DNA from: SHZI01 sp041396045
GTDB lineage: Bacteria > Pseudomonadota > Gammaproteobacteria > Steroidobacterales > GCA-2729495
NCBI GenBank assembly: GCA_041396045.1
Contig: JAWKZI010000003.1
Span: forward strand, 197,798 to 261,797
Length of the DNA: 64,000 nucleotides
Direction of reading: 5' to 3'
Part shown: positions 17,914-27,246 of the stretch, piece after piece
How the letters are laid out: each line of letters begins with the position of its first letter
Numbering within the stretch: the stretch's first letter is position 1
Notes under the pieces: model-generated
What the model saw: only the letters and a program-made list of their open reading frames with translations
Databases searched by the model: none
What the model was told of the DNA's origin: nothing
Translations under genes and position numbers: made by a program

Positions 17914-19197
17914 CTACAAGCGGTCGCGCAAGGCGAACCACAACATGCCCAATACGAGACCCGGCCGACGCAACAGCGTGCCACCAGGCAAGCGTCGCGG
18001 AGCCACACGTGCGAACACATCGAAGCGCTCGTTGGTACCGGCAATGGCCTCGGCCATTAACTGCCCGGCCAGTGTGGCCGTGGCAATGCCATGGCCTGAG
18101 TAGCCCTGCGCAAAGTAGACGTCTGGTGCCAGTCGCCCCAAATGTGGCAGCCGGCTCATCGTGACCGCCACCGTACCACCCCACGCATAGTCGACAGGCA
18201 CGCCCGCAAGCTGGGGAAACACCCGTAACAGTCGGCGACGCACAAAGGCCTTGAGATCCGCAGGATAGCGGCGCCGATACGTTTCCCCGCCACCGAAGAT
18301 CAGACGTCCATCGAGCGAACGTCGGAAGTAGTTCACCACAAACAGCGTGTCGTGCGCACAGCCCGGTTCAGCGATCAGACCGCTGGCCGCTGAACCCAGT
18401 GGCGCCGTAGCCAGCAGAAAATTGTTGATGGGCAAGATGTAGTCGGCAATCTGTGGCTGCAGGCCGCCCAGATAACCATTGCAGGCCAGTACCAGATAGC
18501 GGGCACGCACTACACCGGCTGCGGTGCGGACCAGGACCGGATTTGTGCCGGTGTATCCGGTAGCTGCTGACTGCTCATGAAGCTGCACGCCGGCGGCAAC
18601 GGCGGCCCTGGCCAGGCCCAATGCCAGGTTCAGCGGATGCAGATGTACCGCACCGCTATCCAGAACGCCCCCGTAATACACCGGACTGTCGACCAGTGAA
18701 CGCAATTCCGGCAGATCAAGCATGCGTTGATGCGGATACGCGTAGTCACGTGCCAGTTTGGCTGCCCGTGCCTCAAGATCGCCAAGGTGCGATGGTTTGG
18801 CGGCGCAGATGACCTGACCAAAACGCAGATCGCAGTCGATTGCGTGCCGTTGCACCAGATCCTTGACCAATTCCCGCCCGGCATTTGCCAGGTCGAAAAG
18901 TTGTAGTGCCGTGCCGGCGCCGAACTGCTGCTCCAGCTCTGACTCACCAATGCGCTGGCCCGTGCCGATCTGTCCGCCATTGCGCCCCGATGCGCCCCAG
19001 CCAACGCGATTGCTTTCGAGCAGAACGACAGAATAGCCACGCTCGGCCAGATGCAGGGCGGTCGACAAGCCAGTATAGCCGCCACCAACGACACAGATGT
19101 CGGTGGAAACTGTGCCCTTGAGCGACGGGTAGTCTGCAAGACCATTCGCTGTGGCCAGATACCACGATGGCGGATAGTCGCTTGCGGCTGTGTTCAT
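17914..19197 (-). CDS. puuB: Gamma-glutamylputrescine oxidoreductase (FAD-dependent)
   Basis: A 427-residue DAO-family flavoenzyme. The dinucleotide-binding fold is near the N-terminus (ICVVGGGYTGLSTALHLAERG) with SNRVGWGASGRNGGQIGTGQ after it. The C-terminal flavin-binding half contains YAWGGTVAVTMSRLPHLG and YFAQGYSGHGIATATLAG. The enzyme oxidises gamma-glutamylputrescine to the gamma-glutamyl aldehyde in the Puu pathway. Start at ATG 19197 overlaps the upstream stop (ATGA). It is the last gene of the operon puuD-puuA-aminotransferase-puuB. No puuC-type aldehyde dehydrogenase follows. Confidence 0.85.
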   Translation of the reverse strand: MNTAASDYPPSWYLATANGLADYPSLKGTVSTDICVVGGGYTGLSTALHLAERGYSVVLLESNRVGWGASGRNGGQIGTGQRIGESELEQQFGAGTALQLFDLANAGRELVKDLVQRHAIDCDLRFGQVICAAKPSHLGDLEARAAKLARDYAYPHQRMLDLPELRSLVDSPVYYGGVLDSGAVHLHPLNLALGLARAAVAAGVQLHEQSAATGYTGTNPVLVRTAAGVVRARYLVLACNGYLGGLQPQIADYILPINNFLLATAPLGSAASGLIAEPGCAHDTLFVVNYFRRSLDGRLIFGGGETYRRRYPADLKAFVRRRLLRVFPQLAGVPVDYAWGGTVAVTMSRLPHLGRLAPDVYFAQGYSGHGIATATLAGQLMAEAIAGTNERFDVFARVAPRRLPGGTLLRRPGLVLGMLWFALRDRL

Positions 19198-20567
19198 CCT
19201 GCCAGCGATCTGGCCGTACGGTCCAAAGCCCGCCACGCCTTCTCCACCAGCTCATCCAGTTGGGAGTCAGAGATCACAAAGGGTGGTGCAACAACCATGG
19301 TATCGCCAACCGCCCGCATCACCAGGCCTTCTTCGATACAGAAATCGCGACAACGCTCTCCGACCTTCAGTTCCTTGGCAAAACGCTGGCGGCTGGATTT
19401 GTTGGGCACCAGTTCCAGACCGCCAATCAGCCCGACAGAGCGTGCCTCACCGACCAGCGGATGTGCGGCAAGCTTCTGCCAGCGATGGCTGAACGCCGGT
19501 ATCACCGCGTCATGCACCCGCTCCACCACCTTTTCGTCACGCATCACCTTGAGTGCAGCCAGTGCAACGGCACAGGCCACCGGATGCCCCGAATACGTAA
19601 ACCCGTGATAGAACTCGCCACCCTTTTCAACCAGCAAATCGGCCACCCGATTGCCAACCAGAACGCCACCCAGCGGCTGGTATCCGGAGGTCACACCCTT
19701 GGCAAACGACATCAGGTCCGGTCGGGTGTCGTAGTACTGGCTGCCGAACCAGCGCCCCAGACGGCCTATTCCGGTGATGACTTCATCGGCAACCAGCAGA
19801 ACCCCGTAGTGATCACAGATGCGCTGGATCTCCGGCCAATAGGTGTCGGGCGGAATGATCGCGCCACCAGCGCCCTGCACTGGTTCAGCAATAAATGCCG
19901 CCACCTTGTCGGCGCCCGCTTCCTCGATTGCCGTCGCAAGCTGGCCGGCGATCCTTCGGCCGAAAGTTGCAGGATCAGGTACTTTGTTATCTGCTCCCGC
20001 CAGTCCAAACCACCAGGGTTGTTCTATATGCAGGATGTTCGGTATCGGTAACCCGGCCTGTGCGTGCATCCACGGCATCCCGGACAGACTGGCAGCACCT
20101 ACCGTGCTGCCGTGGTAGCCGTTCCGGCGGGCAATGATGATCTGCCTGTTTGGCTGGCCAAGCAGGCTCCAGTAGTAGCGCACCAGGCGAATGACAGTGT
20201 CGTTGGCTTCCGATCCGGAGTTGGTGAAGAACACTCGATCGAAGCCCGGCGGTGCCAGCGCGCAAAGCTCCCGGGCCAGATCGATGGCCGGCGGATGTGT
20301 GCACTGAAAGAAACTGTTGTAGTACGGCAGCTCACGCAGCTGGCGGGTGGCAGCCTGTATGAGTTCTTCGCGACCATAACCCAGATTGACACACCACAAG
20401 CCCGACATGCCGTCCAGAATCGGGCGCCCTCCCGCTTCGTGGATATACACACCACTGGCACTCGTAATGACGCGTGTTCCGTGCTTGCCCAGTTCCCGAT
20501 GATCGGTAAACGGGTGCAGGAAATGCTGCCGGTCATCCTCTTGCCATTTCTTGAGCTGCTTGTTCAT
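19194..20567 (-). CDS. spuC: Class III aminotransferase, putrescine/GABA type
   Basis: A 457-residue PLP enzyme. Visible family features are FFTNSGSEANDTVIRLVRYY, YHGSTVGAASLSG, FIAEPVQGAGGAIIPP, the cofactor Asp in LLVADEVITGIGRLG (Asp261) and the Schiff-base Lys290 in SFAKGVTSGYQPLGG. Length and motifs fit the omega-aminotransferases SpuC/polyamine-pyruvate aminotransferase. In this operon it could transaminate putrescine directly or remove the amino group from GABA in place of PuuE. Overlaps puuB by four bases and lies 14 bases after puuA. Confidence 0.85.
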   Translation of the reverse strand: MNKQLKKWQEDDRQHFLHPFTDHRELGKHGTRVITSASGVYIHEAGGRPILDGMSGLWCVNLGYGREELIQAATRQLRELPYYNSFFQCTHPPAIDLARELCALAPPGFDRVFFTNSGSEANDTVIRLVRYYWSLLGQPNRQIIIARRNGYHGSTVGAASLSGMPWMHAQAGLPIPNILHIEQPWWFGLAGADNKVPDPATFGRRIAGQLATAIEEAGADKVAAFIAEPVQGAGGAIIPPDTYWPEIQRICDHYGVLLVADEVITGIGRLGRWFGSQYYDTRPDLMSFAKGVTSGYQPLGGVLVGNRVADLLVEKGGEFYHGFTYSGHPVACAVALAALKVMRDEKVVERVHDAVIPAFSHRWQKLAAHPLVGEARSVGLIGGLELVPNKSSRQRFAKELKVGERCRDFCIEEGLVMRAVGDTMVVAPPFVISDSQLDELVEKAWRALDRTARSLAG

Positions 20568-20581
20568 TGCAATGGATTCAA

Positions 20582-21958
20582 TCAGACATTCAGCAGAAGA
20601 AATTCGCGCTCCCAGGGTGAAATCACCTCGAAATACGCCTGGTATTCCTGACGCTTCATCGCGCTGTAGATACTGACAAAGCGCTCACCCAGTTTCGCCC
20701 GCAACTTCTGGCTGCGTTCCAGCCTGTCGAGCGCATCCGACAGGCTGCCGGGCAAGGCGAAGGGCCGCTTGTACGCATTCCCCTGTTCGGGATAGCCCGG
20801 CTGCAAACCCTCTTCCAGCCCCAACAGGCCGGCTGCCAGTGACGCGGCAATGGCCAGATAGGGGTTCACATCTGCACCAGCAATGCGGTTCTCAATGCGC
20901 CGGTTGTTGGGGTCGGACTGCGGGACGCGCAATCCGACTGTACGGTTGTCGTAACCCCATTCCAGATTGATCGGCGCCGACATGTAGCGTGTGAACCGGC
21001 GATATGAATTGACGTATGGCGCCAGAAAGATTGTGGTTTCCGGGCCGTATTTCTGCATGCCACCAATAAAGTTTCGAAACGTCTCGCTCTCGGAACCATC
21101 CGCGTTGGAAAAGGCGTTGCTGCCATCCTCGCGCTTCAGGCTGATATGCCAGTGCATCGAGCTGCCGGGTTCGTTCTCCATCGGCTTGGCCATGAAGGTG
21201 GCGTAGATTTCATGACGCATCGCTGCTTCACGGGTGGTGCGCTTGAACAGAAACATCTGATCAGAGAGTTCGACCGGATCGCCGTGCTGGAAATTGATCT
21301 CCAGTTGAGCGGTACCTGTTTCATGGGCCAGGTTGTCGACGTGCAGGCGCTGCACCTCGCAATAGTCGTAGATATCTTCGATAAACGGCTCGAATTCATC
21401 AACGGCATCCATGCTGTAGGGCTGACGCACCGTTTCCTTGCGCCCGGACCGCCCGATGGGCGGCTCCAGCGGATAGTCCGGATCGGTATTGCGCTTGACC
21501 AGATAAAACTCGATTTCGGGCGCCACGATGGGCTGCAGACCGTGTGCCAGAAACATTGCCTCGATCCGGCGCAGGACCTGGCGCGGCGCGATATCGATCG
21601 GCTCATCTTCGTGGGTATAGCAATCGTGAATGACGCAGCAGGTGGGTTCTTCACCCCAGGGCACGAGCCTCAGTGTGTTCAGGTCCGGCTTCGCAACCAT
21701 GTCGCGGTCGGCCGGATCTACAATGCCATCGTCCAGATAGTCGTCGATGTATTCGCCGGTTACCGACTGGATGAATACCGATTCGGGCAGTCGCATACCT
21801 CCCTGCTCGACAAATTTTCGTGCAGGCATGTATTTGCCGCGAGCGACACCCGCCATGTCAGGCACTACCGCCTCCACTTCGTCAATGCGGTTTTCCGTCA
21901 GCCACTCACGGAGTTTCTCTTCGTTCATATGACCGGCTTTCGTGTTGCTGGTACTCAT
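20582..21958 (-). CDS. puuA: Gamma-glutamylputrescine synthetase (glutamine synthetase family)
   Basis: A 458-residue glutamine-synthetase-fold protein that ligates glutamate to putrescine with ATP. Seen motifs: VVPDMAGVARGKYMPARKF at the N-terminus, APEIEFYLVK and HETGTAQLEINFQHGDP (metal-binding glutamates), SSMHWHISL (nucleotide-binding His loop) and NRRIENRIAGADVNPYLAIAA with catalytic Arg. A class-specific adenylylation Tyr loop is absent, as usual for PuuA/SpuI-type ligases. Start ATG 21958 overlaps the puuD stop (ATGA); Met at 21928 is an alternative. Confidence 0.88.
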   Translation of the reverse strand: MSTSNTKAGHMNEEKLREWLTENRIDEVEAVVPDMAGVARGKYMPARKFVEQGGMRLPESVFIQSVTGEYIDDYLDDGIVDPADRDMVAKPDLNTLRLVPWGEEPTCCVIHDCYTHEDEPIDIAPRQVLRRIEAMFLAHGLQPIVAPEIEFYLVKRNTDPDYPLEPPIGRSGRKETVRQPYSMDAVDEFEPFIEDIYDYCEVQRLHVDNLAHETGTAQLEINFQHGDPVELSDQMFLFKRTTREAAMRHEIYATFMAKPMENEPGSSMHWHISLKREDGSNAFSNADGSESETFRNFIGGMQKYGPETTIFLAPYVNSYRRFTRYMSAPINLEWGYDNRTVGLRVPQSDPNNRRIENRIAGADVNPYLAIAASLAAGLLGLEEGLQPGYPEQGNAYKRPFALPGSLSDALDRLERSQKLRAKLGERFVSIYSAMKRQEYQAYFEVISPWEREFLLLNV

Positions 21959-22716
21959 TTACGGTACTTTCGACAGGCGTCACCAAACGCCACAAAAATT
22001 GCCATCGATATTTCATCGTCGCGTATATTCCACTCGGGGTGCCATTGCACGCCCAGTGTGAAACCCGGCGCACCTGCCACAACAACGGCTTCGATCAGAC
22101 CGTCAGGCGCGGTGGCTTCAACGGTCAGACCCGTGCCGAGCCGATCGATACCTTGTGAGTGCACCGAATTCACGATTGCGGTGTTGTGGCCGGTGAGTTG
22201 TGCCAGCAATCCCCCTGGCGTGAACCGCACTTCGTGCGCCGGACCATACTGCACTTCAACCGGCGCATTTTTGTCTGCGCGGTGGGTGAGATAGCCGGGA
22301 ACATTGTGAACCTCCTGGTGCAGCGTACCGCCGAAGGCCACGTTCAGTTCCTGAAAGCCGCGACACAGGGCAAAAAGCGGCATGCCCCGACGAACAACTT
22401 CCGGAATCAGGGCGAAAGCAGCCCGGTCACGTTCGGGATCATGCAGCGTGCCGGGTTTGCTTGCAGTTCCCTGGTAACGAGCAGGCTCAACATTTGATGG
22501 TGACCCGGTCAGCAAGATGCCATCCAGTGAGTCCAGCACCGCGCGTACATCGAACTGGTCAGCCATTGACGGGCCGAATGCTGGCAGACCAACCGGGTAG
22601 CCGGCTGATCCGGCGGCGATTGCAACAAGATACTTCTCGCCCTGTACCTGAAAGGCATGGTGCCCAAGGGTACGTCGATCAGAAATCACGCCAATGAGGG
22701 GCCGAATGCCTTGCAT
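21955..22716 (-). CDS. puuD: Gamma-glutamyl-GABA hydrolase (class I glutamine amidotransferase family)
   Basis: A 253-residue peptidase C26-type hydrolase that releases glutamate from gamma-glutamyl-GABA. The nucleophile is Cys118 in FALCRGFQELNVAFGGTLHQ, and the His/Glu pair is in GVQWHPEW near residue 229. DGILLTGSPSNVEPARYQG is the oxyanion-strand motif of the PuuD family. It is the first gene of the putrescine operon. Its promoter lies in the 200-base gap before the divergent MFS gene. No PuuR-type repressor gene is adjacent. Confidence 0.9.
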   Translation of the reverse strand: MQGIRPLIGVISDRRTLGHHAFQVQGEKYLVAIAAGSAGYPVGLPAFGPSMADQFDVRAVLDSLDGILLTGSPSNVEPARYQGTASKPGTLHDPERDRAAFALIPEVVRRGMPLFALCRGFQELNVAFGGTLHQEVHNVPGYLTHRADKNAPVEVQYGPAHEVRFTPGGLLAQLTGHNTAIVNSVHSQGIDRLGTGLTVEATAPDGLIEAVVVAGAPGFTLGVQWHPEWNIRDDEISMAIFVAFGDACRKYRK

Positions 22717-22919
22717 GTACAGGCTACGGTGCCAGACCTGCAGGCGGGCCGCCAGACCCGCTGGCAGAAATGGGGAATTACCGGTGTCTGACGCGATCAG
22801 GGTGCTGAAATCCGGTCCTGGCCATACATAAGTTCGTGCGACTGGTGGTCATGCTACGGGTTGACTTGGTTGCAGACGCGACATCAGAGTGCGGCACGGC
22901 ATTTCAGGAAGGACGCCCG

Positions 22920-24269
22920 TTGAACCAGGTCCGCAACTATCACATTGGCCCGCTTGAGTTTGCGCCGGGCATGTCCGGCACCAATGCATGGACCTTCATG
23001 TATCTGCATCTGATGATCATGCCGATCGTGGCCTTCCTGAGCATCGCGCAGCCTTATGTGCTGACCGAAATTATCGGCATACCACCGGAACAGCAGGGTC
23101 AGATCACGGGTTATCTGATGACGATGCACGAGGTGGTGGCCTTGCTGCTGATCGGTGTCGTCGGCGCATTGTCCGACCGCTTCGGACGACGCCCGTTGTT
23201 TGCCCTGGGCGTGCTGATCGCAGCCGGCGGCTTCGCCCTGTATTCGACCGCACAGACTGAACTCGATCTTTATCTTTATCGACTTGTCTATGCCGTGGGT
23301 ATATCTGCAACCGGAGTCATGATTGCCGTAACAGCCGCTGACTACCCGGCCGAAACATCCCGCGGCAAGCTCGCCGGCACCACCGGCTTCCTGAACGGAC
23401 TTGGGGTGGGCATCGCAGCCGGCCTGATCCTTCCATGGCTGCCCACTTTTTTTCAGTCCAGGGGTGCTAACGCGGCCGATGCAGGCCGCTACATGCTGCT
23501 GGTGATGGCATTCCTCGCGTTGACCACGGCCATCGTCATGCAGCTCGGACTCAAAGGCGGCACCCCGACGGGTCGCGCCATCAAGGTCAGCATGCCCAGA
23601 GCGTTTGCGATCGGCGTGTCACAGGGACGCGAAAATGCCCGGCTGGTGGTGTGCTACGCCGGATCGTTCGTGGCGCGCGCAGATCTGACGCTGGTCGCTG
23701 TATTTGTTTCACTGTGGCTGCAGCAGGTAGGCCGCAATGAGGGCCTTGATTCAGCGGCAGCACTCAAACAGGCTGGCATCATGATCGCGGCGATTACCGG
23801 TTCGTCACTGCTATGGGCGCCGGTGGCCGGCATTCTCATCGACCGCTTCAATCGCCTTGCCTGTGTGTGTGCGGCGCTGCTGATTGCCGGTATCGGCTAC
23901 ACACTCCTGGGGCTGCAGGAACATCCGTTTAGCGGTCCCGGCTACGTCGGCGCGGTGCTGGTAGGAATCGGACAGATGAGTGTGATCCAGTCTGTGACCG
24001 GCCTGCTGGGACAGGAGACACCAATCAATGTTCGCGGCTCGGTGATCGGCTTCGCCAGCCTGTGTGGTGCTGCCGGGATACTGGTCACCAGTCTGGCCGG
24101 TGGTTACCTGTATGACCATTGGATGATTTCCGGGCCGGTCATACTGACTGGCATCGCCAACCTCGCGATCTTCGCTTTTGCGCTGCTGATCTGGCTGCGG
24201 GATGGACGCCCGGTTCGCTTCGACCCGGCCACGGCACGCTCCTCCGAGGTGCTGGCCGTCAGCCACTGA
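22920..24269 (+). CDS. Major facilitator superfamily transporter
   Basis: About 449 residues with 12 predicted membrane helices. The MFS loop 2-3 motif is present (GALSDRFGRRPLFALGVL), and a related one in the second half (GILIDRFNRLACVCAALL). I chose TTG 22920 because AGGAAGGA stands just upstream and translation before it is not membrane-like; GTG 22836 and ATG 22851 are alternatives. The gene is divergent from the putrescine operon, which makes uptake of a polyamine-related or other amine substrate possible but not shown. Confidence 0.75.
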   Translation: MNQVRNYHIGPLEFAPGMSGTNAWTFMYLHLMIMPIVAFLSIAQPYVLTEIIGIPPEQQGQITGYLMTMHEVVALLLIGVVGALSDRFGRRPLFALGVLIAAGGFALYSTAQTELDLYLYRLVYAVGISATGVMIAVTAADYPAETSRGKLAGTTGFLNGLGVGIAAGLILPWLPTFFQSRGANAADAGRYMLLVMAFLALTTAIVMQLGLKGGTPTGRAIKVSMPRAFAIGVSQGRENARLVVCYAGSFVARADLTLVAVFVSLWLQQVGRNEGLDSAAALKQAGIMIAAITGSSLLWAPVAGILIDRFNRLACVCAALLIAGIGYTLLGLQEHPFSGPGYVGAVLVGIGQMSVIQSVTGLLGQETPINVRGSVIGFASLCGAAGILVTSLAGGYLYDHWMISGPVILTGIANLAIFAFALLIWLRDGRPVRFDPATARSSEVLAVSH

Positions 24270-24299
24270 TCGCTGGACCGACAGGGTTCTGGCGGAACC

Positions 24300-25400
24300 T
24301 CAGTGAACGTGATCGTCGTCGCCGTGATGGTGTTCGTGATGGTCGTGGTCGTGTGCGGTGTCGCCGTGATCGTGAGGCGGTGCGGGGTTACGCTGCGCCC
24401 TGCCGGCCTCATCGGGATCGATGCCCGTCGCCAATGCGAGCCGCAGTGAGGCCAGTGCCGGCAGATGTTTCTCCGCCTGCTTCTTCAGGTTCTCGGTAAT
24501 TATCGCGGCCTCCCGAACCAGCATCGAATCATCCACCACCACATCTGCTTCTGCATGCATGTGGTGACCAACCCAGCGGGTGCGTACGTTCTGCAAGCCG
24601 CGAACGCCCGGTACATGTTCACCGGTGTGGCGCAGTAGTGCCGTGAATTCCGGCTCAACACCGTCCAGGGCACGTACAAACACCGCCCGGGCTGACTGCC
24701 AGACGATGCCAAAGATCAGGATGGTGATGATGCCTCCAACAATCGGATCGGCCAGCGGAAACCCCAGCCAGACGCCGATGGCTCCCGCTACAACAGCCAG
24801 ACTGGTGAGACCGTCCACGCGCGCGTGATAGCCATCGGCGATGAGTGCGGCGCTATTGATCTCGCGACCAACGCGAATGCGAAATATTGCGACCGCTTCG
24901 TTACCCAGAAAACCGACAACCCCTGCCGCCGCCACTGCCCACAGAAAATGAATCTCCTGTGGATTGATCAGGCGATCAATGGTCTGGTAACCGGCCACCA
25001 GCGCACTGAACAGGATCAGCGCGACGATGGTCATGCCGGCCAGGTCTTCGACTCGTCCGAGTCCATAGGTGAACTGATCGCTGGGCTTGCGCCGGGCGAA
25101 CACGAAGGCAATCCACAGCGGAATCGCCGTGGCTGCATCGCCCACGTTGTGAATGGTGTCGGCCAGCAGCGCCACGCTGCCGGAAATCAGCACGACAACA
25201 ACCTGCAGGATTGCGGTACTTGCCAGTATGACGAAAGACCACTTGATGGCCCAGATACCCCGGTCGGTGGTCGCTATGGTGGGGTCGATGACACCGTGGG
25301 TGTGGCCATGACCGTCGTCGTGGTCATGCCCATGATGGACATGACCGACGGCGTGCCCTTTCTCGCCGAAACCCAGCCAGTCCAGTGCTGTGCGCATCAT
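24300..25400 (-). CDS. dmeF: Cation diffusion facilitator, His-rich (DmeF-like Co/Ni/Zn exporter)
   Basis: A 366-residue CDF exporter with six helices. The metal site in helix 2 is ADTIHNVGD (Asp81, His84, Asp88) and in helix 5 ADGYHARVD (Asp189, His192, Asp196). His-rich stretches flank the protein: HVHHGHDHDDGHGHTH at the N-terminus and HDHDHHEHHHGDDDHVH at the C-terminus, suited to buffer Co, Ni or Zn. A cytoplasmic C-terminal domain (VGHHMHAEADVVVDD) completes the fold. It lies 23 bases after a CsoR/RcnR-type repressor, the dmeRF arrangement known from Rhizobium leguminosarum and others. Metal choice among Co, Ni and Zn is open. Confidence 0.85.
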   Translation of the reverse strand: MMRTALDWLGFGEKGHAVGHVHHGHDHDDGHGHTHGVIDPTIATTDRGIWAIKWSFVILASTAILQVVVVLISGSVALLADTIHNVGDAATAIPLWIAFVFARRKPSDQFTYGLGRVEDLAGMTIVALILFSALVAGYQTIDRLINPQEIHFLWAVAAAGVVGFLGNEAVAIFRIRVGREINSAALIADGYHARVDGLTSLAVVAGAIGVWLGFPLADPIVGGIITILIFGIVWQSARAVFVRALDGVEPEFTALLRHTGEHVPGVRGLQNVRTRWVGHHMHAEADVVVDDSMLVREAAIITENLKKQAEKHLPALASLRLALATGIDPDEAGRAQRNPAPPHDHGDTAHDHDHHEHHHGDDDHVH

Positions 25401-25423
25401 GTCCGTGACCTCAGTAGTGTGGG

Positions 25424-25789
25424 CTACAGATAACGACTGATTTTTTTGAAACCCTCGATTGTCACGCGCTGATCGCGGCTCACCGGACCGATCGCTTCTT
25501 CGAGGCAGTGTTCGATGTGGTCGTGGATCAGCGTGGACTTCGCTTCCTCAAGCGCCCGGATTACCGCATGCATCTGCTGGGCAATATCGGCACAGTCGCG
25601 ACCGGACTCAATCATGCCGCTGATGGTCTGCAAGTGCCCGGTTGCACGGCGTAGCCGGTTCAGCACGTCACGATGGCTGCGGTGCGTGGCAGCGCCGTGG
25701 TGGGCCGGCGGGCTTTTCACGGTGTCCTTGCCGGCGTCTTTGGCAACGTCCTTGGCAGCAATTCGTACGGCTGACCTGGCAGCAGACAT
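25424..25789 (-). CDS. dmeR: CsoR/RcnR-family metal-responsive repressor (DmeR-like)
   Basis: A 121-residue all-helical DNA-binding repressor. The conserved core runs from RDVLNRLRRATGHLQTISGM. Metal ligands are Cys66 (GRDCADIAQQ), His91 and Cys95 (LIHDHIEHCLEEA), with further His at 36, 39, 89 and 94. The Cys-X24-His-X3-Cys spacing matches the CsoR or InrS fingerprint; the RcnR fingerprint would have His in the last position. A ~38-residue Ala/Lys/Asp-rich N-terminal extension precedes the core. It is presumably released from DNA on metal binding, which induces its own operon with dmeF. A candidate operator lies 33 bases upstream. Confidence 0.82.
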   Translation of the reverse strand: MSAARSAVRIAAKDVAKDAGKDTVKSPPAHHGAATHRSHRDVLNRLRRATGHLQTISGMIESGRDCADIAQQMHAVIRALEEAKSTLIHDHIEHCLEEAIGPVSRDQRVTIEGFKKISRYL

Positions 25790-25821
25790 CGAGCGGACTC
25801 CAGCACTTCAGGCAGCCACAT

Positions 25822-25840
25822 TATCCCCTCCCGGGGGATA
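25822..25840. promoter_or_regulatory. Candidate DmeR operator
   Basis: TATCCCCTCCCGGGGGATA is an imperfect palindrome with a C-tract/G-tract core, the hallmark of CsoR/RcnR-family sites. It sits between the divergent dmeR and MFS start codons, so the repressor may control both. Binding is inferred from sequence and position only. Confidence 0.6.
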
Positions 25841-25906
25841 GGTCAAACCGGGGTTGTATCATTGCCGGCTGGCAGATGCTGCGGCTGCTGCTAACATGCG
25901 CATCCG

Positions 25907-27217
25907 ATGCTGCGTTTCACCCGTTATCAGTGGATAGTCATCGCCGCCGCGTGGCTGGGGTGGGGCTTCGATGTCTTCGACGGCCTGCTTTTCAACTACG
26001 TAGCACCCAACGCCGTACCGACCCTGCTTCAACTGCCGCTGGGTTCGCCTGAAGCGCGCGCCGCCACGCTGTACTGGACTGGACTGCTCACCTCGCTGTT
26101 TCTGATCGGCTGGGCCGTTGGCGGTGTGATATTCGGCCCGATCAGCGACCGCTTCGGCCGCCGCCGGACCCTGATGATCACCATGCTGCTCTATGCGTTT
26201 GGCACTGCCGCCTGTGCCTTCGTCCAGGACATCTGGCAACTCACCGCCTGTCGCCTGATTGCCAGCATCGGTATCGGTGGCGAATGGGCTGCGGGTGCCG
26301 CGATGGTGGCCGAAGTTGTCGATGAGGAAAATCGGGTTGAGGCAGGTGCACTGTTGTACACCGCCGCGCCTTTTGGCCTGTTTCTGGCCACTGGCATCAA
26401 TGCCCTGGTTGCCGGCAACCTCATGCTGGATCAGCCCGAGATGAGCTGGCGATTCGTGCTGCTGTTTGGCCTGCTGCCAGCCTCACTCGCCTTTTTCGTG
26501 CGTCTGCACATCAAGGAGCCGGACCGCTGGCTTGAGGCGGCCCGACGCGGCGCCCGTCCCCGCATCCGGGAACTGTTCTCGCCCGTCTTCTGGCCCCGAA
26601 CGCGCAGTGCACTGCTGATGACCTTTGTGGCACTGCTCACCTGGTGGAGCTGCAACGCGTTTATTCCGGTTGTCAGCGCCACCCTCGGTCGCGCAGCGGC
26701 TGTTGCCGCGGGTCTGGATCCGCTGGCCACCAGCGCACTGATCGAAAGCTGGAAGACCATCGCCACCACCTCATTCAACATCGGCGGGCTGATTGGCACC
26801 CTGCTCACGGTACCCATCGCGAAGCACTTTGGTCGACGACCCATGTTTGCGATTTATTTCGCGGTTGCCACCGTGTCGATCATGGCCACATTCGGCCTGG
26901 ATATTCCCGACAAGATGCGCCTGTATCTCTACTTCTTCATCGGTTTGAGCGTGTTCGGCGTGTTCGGCAGCTTCACGTACTACCTGCCGGAACTGTTTCC
27001 GACCCGCCTGCGGGCCACGGGAGCGGGCTTCTGCTACAACATCGGCAGAGTCGTTGCCGCGACAGGGCCCTATGTGGTCGGCGCAGTAGCTGCGGCCGGT
27101 GCCGGCTCTCCTGCAGTTATCCTCAACGCCTTGTTTGCCGTGGCCTTTGTGCCGCTGGTGGGCCTGTTCTTCATCCCGCTGGTTGTAGAGACCCGCGGCC
27201 AGTCATTGCCGCCCTGA
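25907..27217 (+). CDS. Major facilitator superfamily transporter (sugar/organic-acid type)
   Basis: A 436-residue 12-helix MFS protein. The loop 2-3 motif is GPISDRFGRRRTLMITMLLY; the helix 5 and loop region ASIGIGGEWAAGAAMVAEVV and ELFPTRLRATGAGFCYNIGR in the second half match the metabolite:H+ symporter and AAHS/sialate branches. YQWIVIAAAWLGWGFDVFDGLLFNY is the first helix. The substrate is unknown. It is divergent from dmeR with the candidate metal-repressor site in between, so metal-linked regulation is conceivable. Confidence 0.8.
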   Translation: MLRFTRYQWIVIAAAWLGWGFDVFDGLLFNYVAPNAVPTLLQLPLGSPEARAATLYWTGLLTSLFLIGWAVGGVIFGPISDRFGRRRTLMITMLLYAFGTAACAFVQDIWQLTACRLIASIGIGGEWAAGAAMVAEVVDEENRVEAGALLYTAAPFGLFLATGINALVAGNLMLDQPEMSWRFVLLFGLLPASLAFFVRLHIKEPDRWLEAARRGARPRIRELFSPVFWPRTRSALLMTFVALLTWWSCNAFIPVVSATLGRAAAVAAGLDPLATSALIESWKTIATTSFNIGGLIGTLLTVPIAKHFGRRPMFAIYFAVATVSIMATFGLDIPDKMRLYLYFFIGLSVFGVFGSFTYYLPELFPTRLRATGAGFCYNIGRVVAATGPYVVGAVAAAGAGSPAVILNALFAVAFVPLVGLFFIPLVVETRGQSLPP

Positions 27218-27246
27218 GCGGCACCACCACCAGCAGCGCGACTGGG

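Noticed and set aside
19167..20051. Plus-strand open frame antisense to the aminotransferase
   Set aside because: No motif or ribosome-binding site; shadow of a well-supported PLP enzyme.
21146..22294. Long plus-strand open frame antisense to puuA/puuD
   Set aside because: Both minus-strand genes show catalytic motifs and overlap as an operon; the antisense frame has none.
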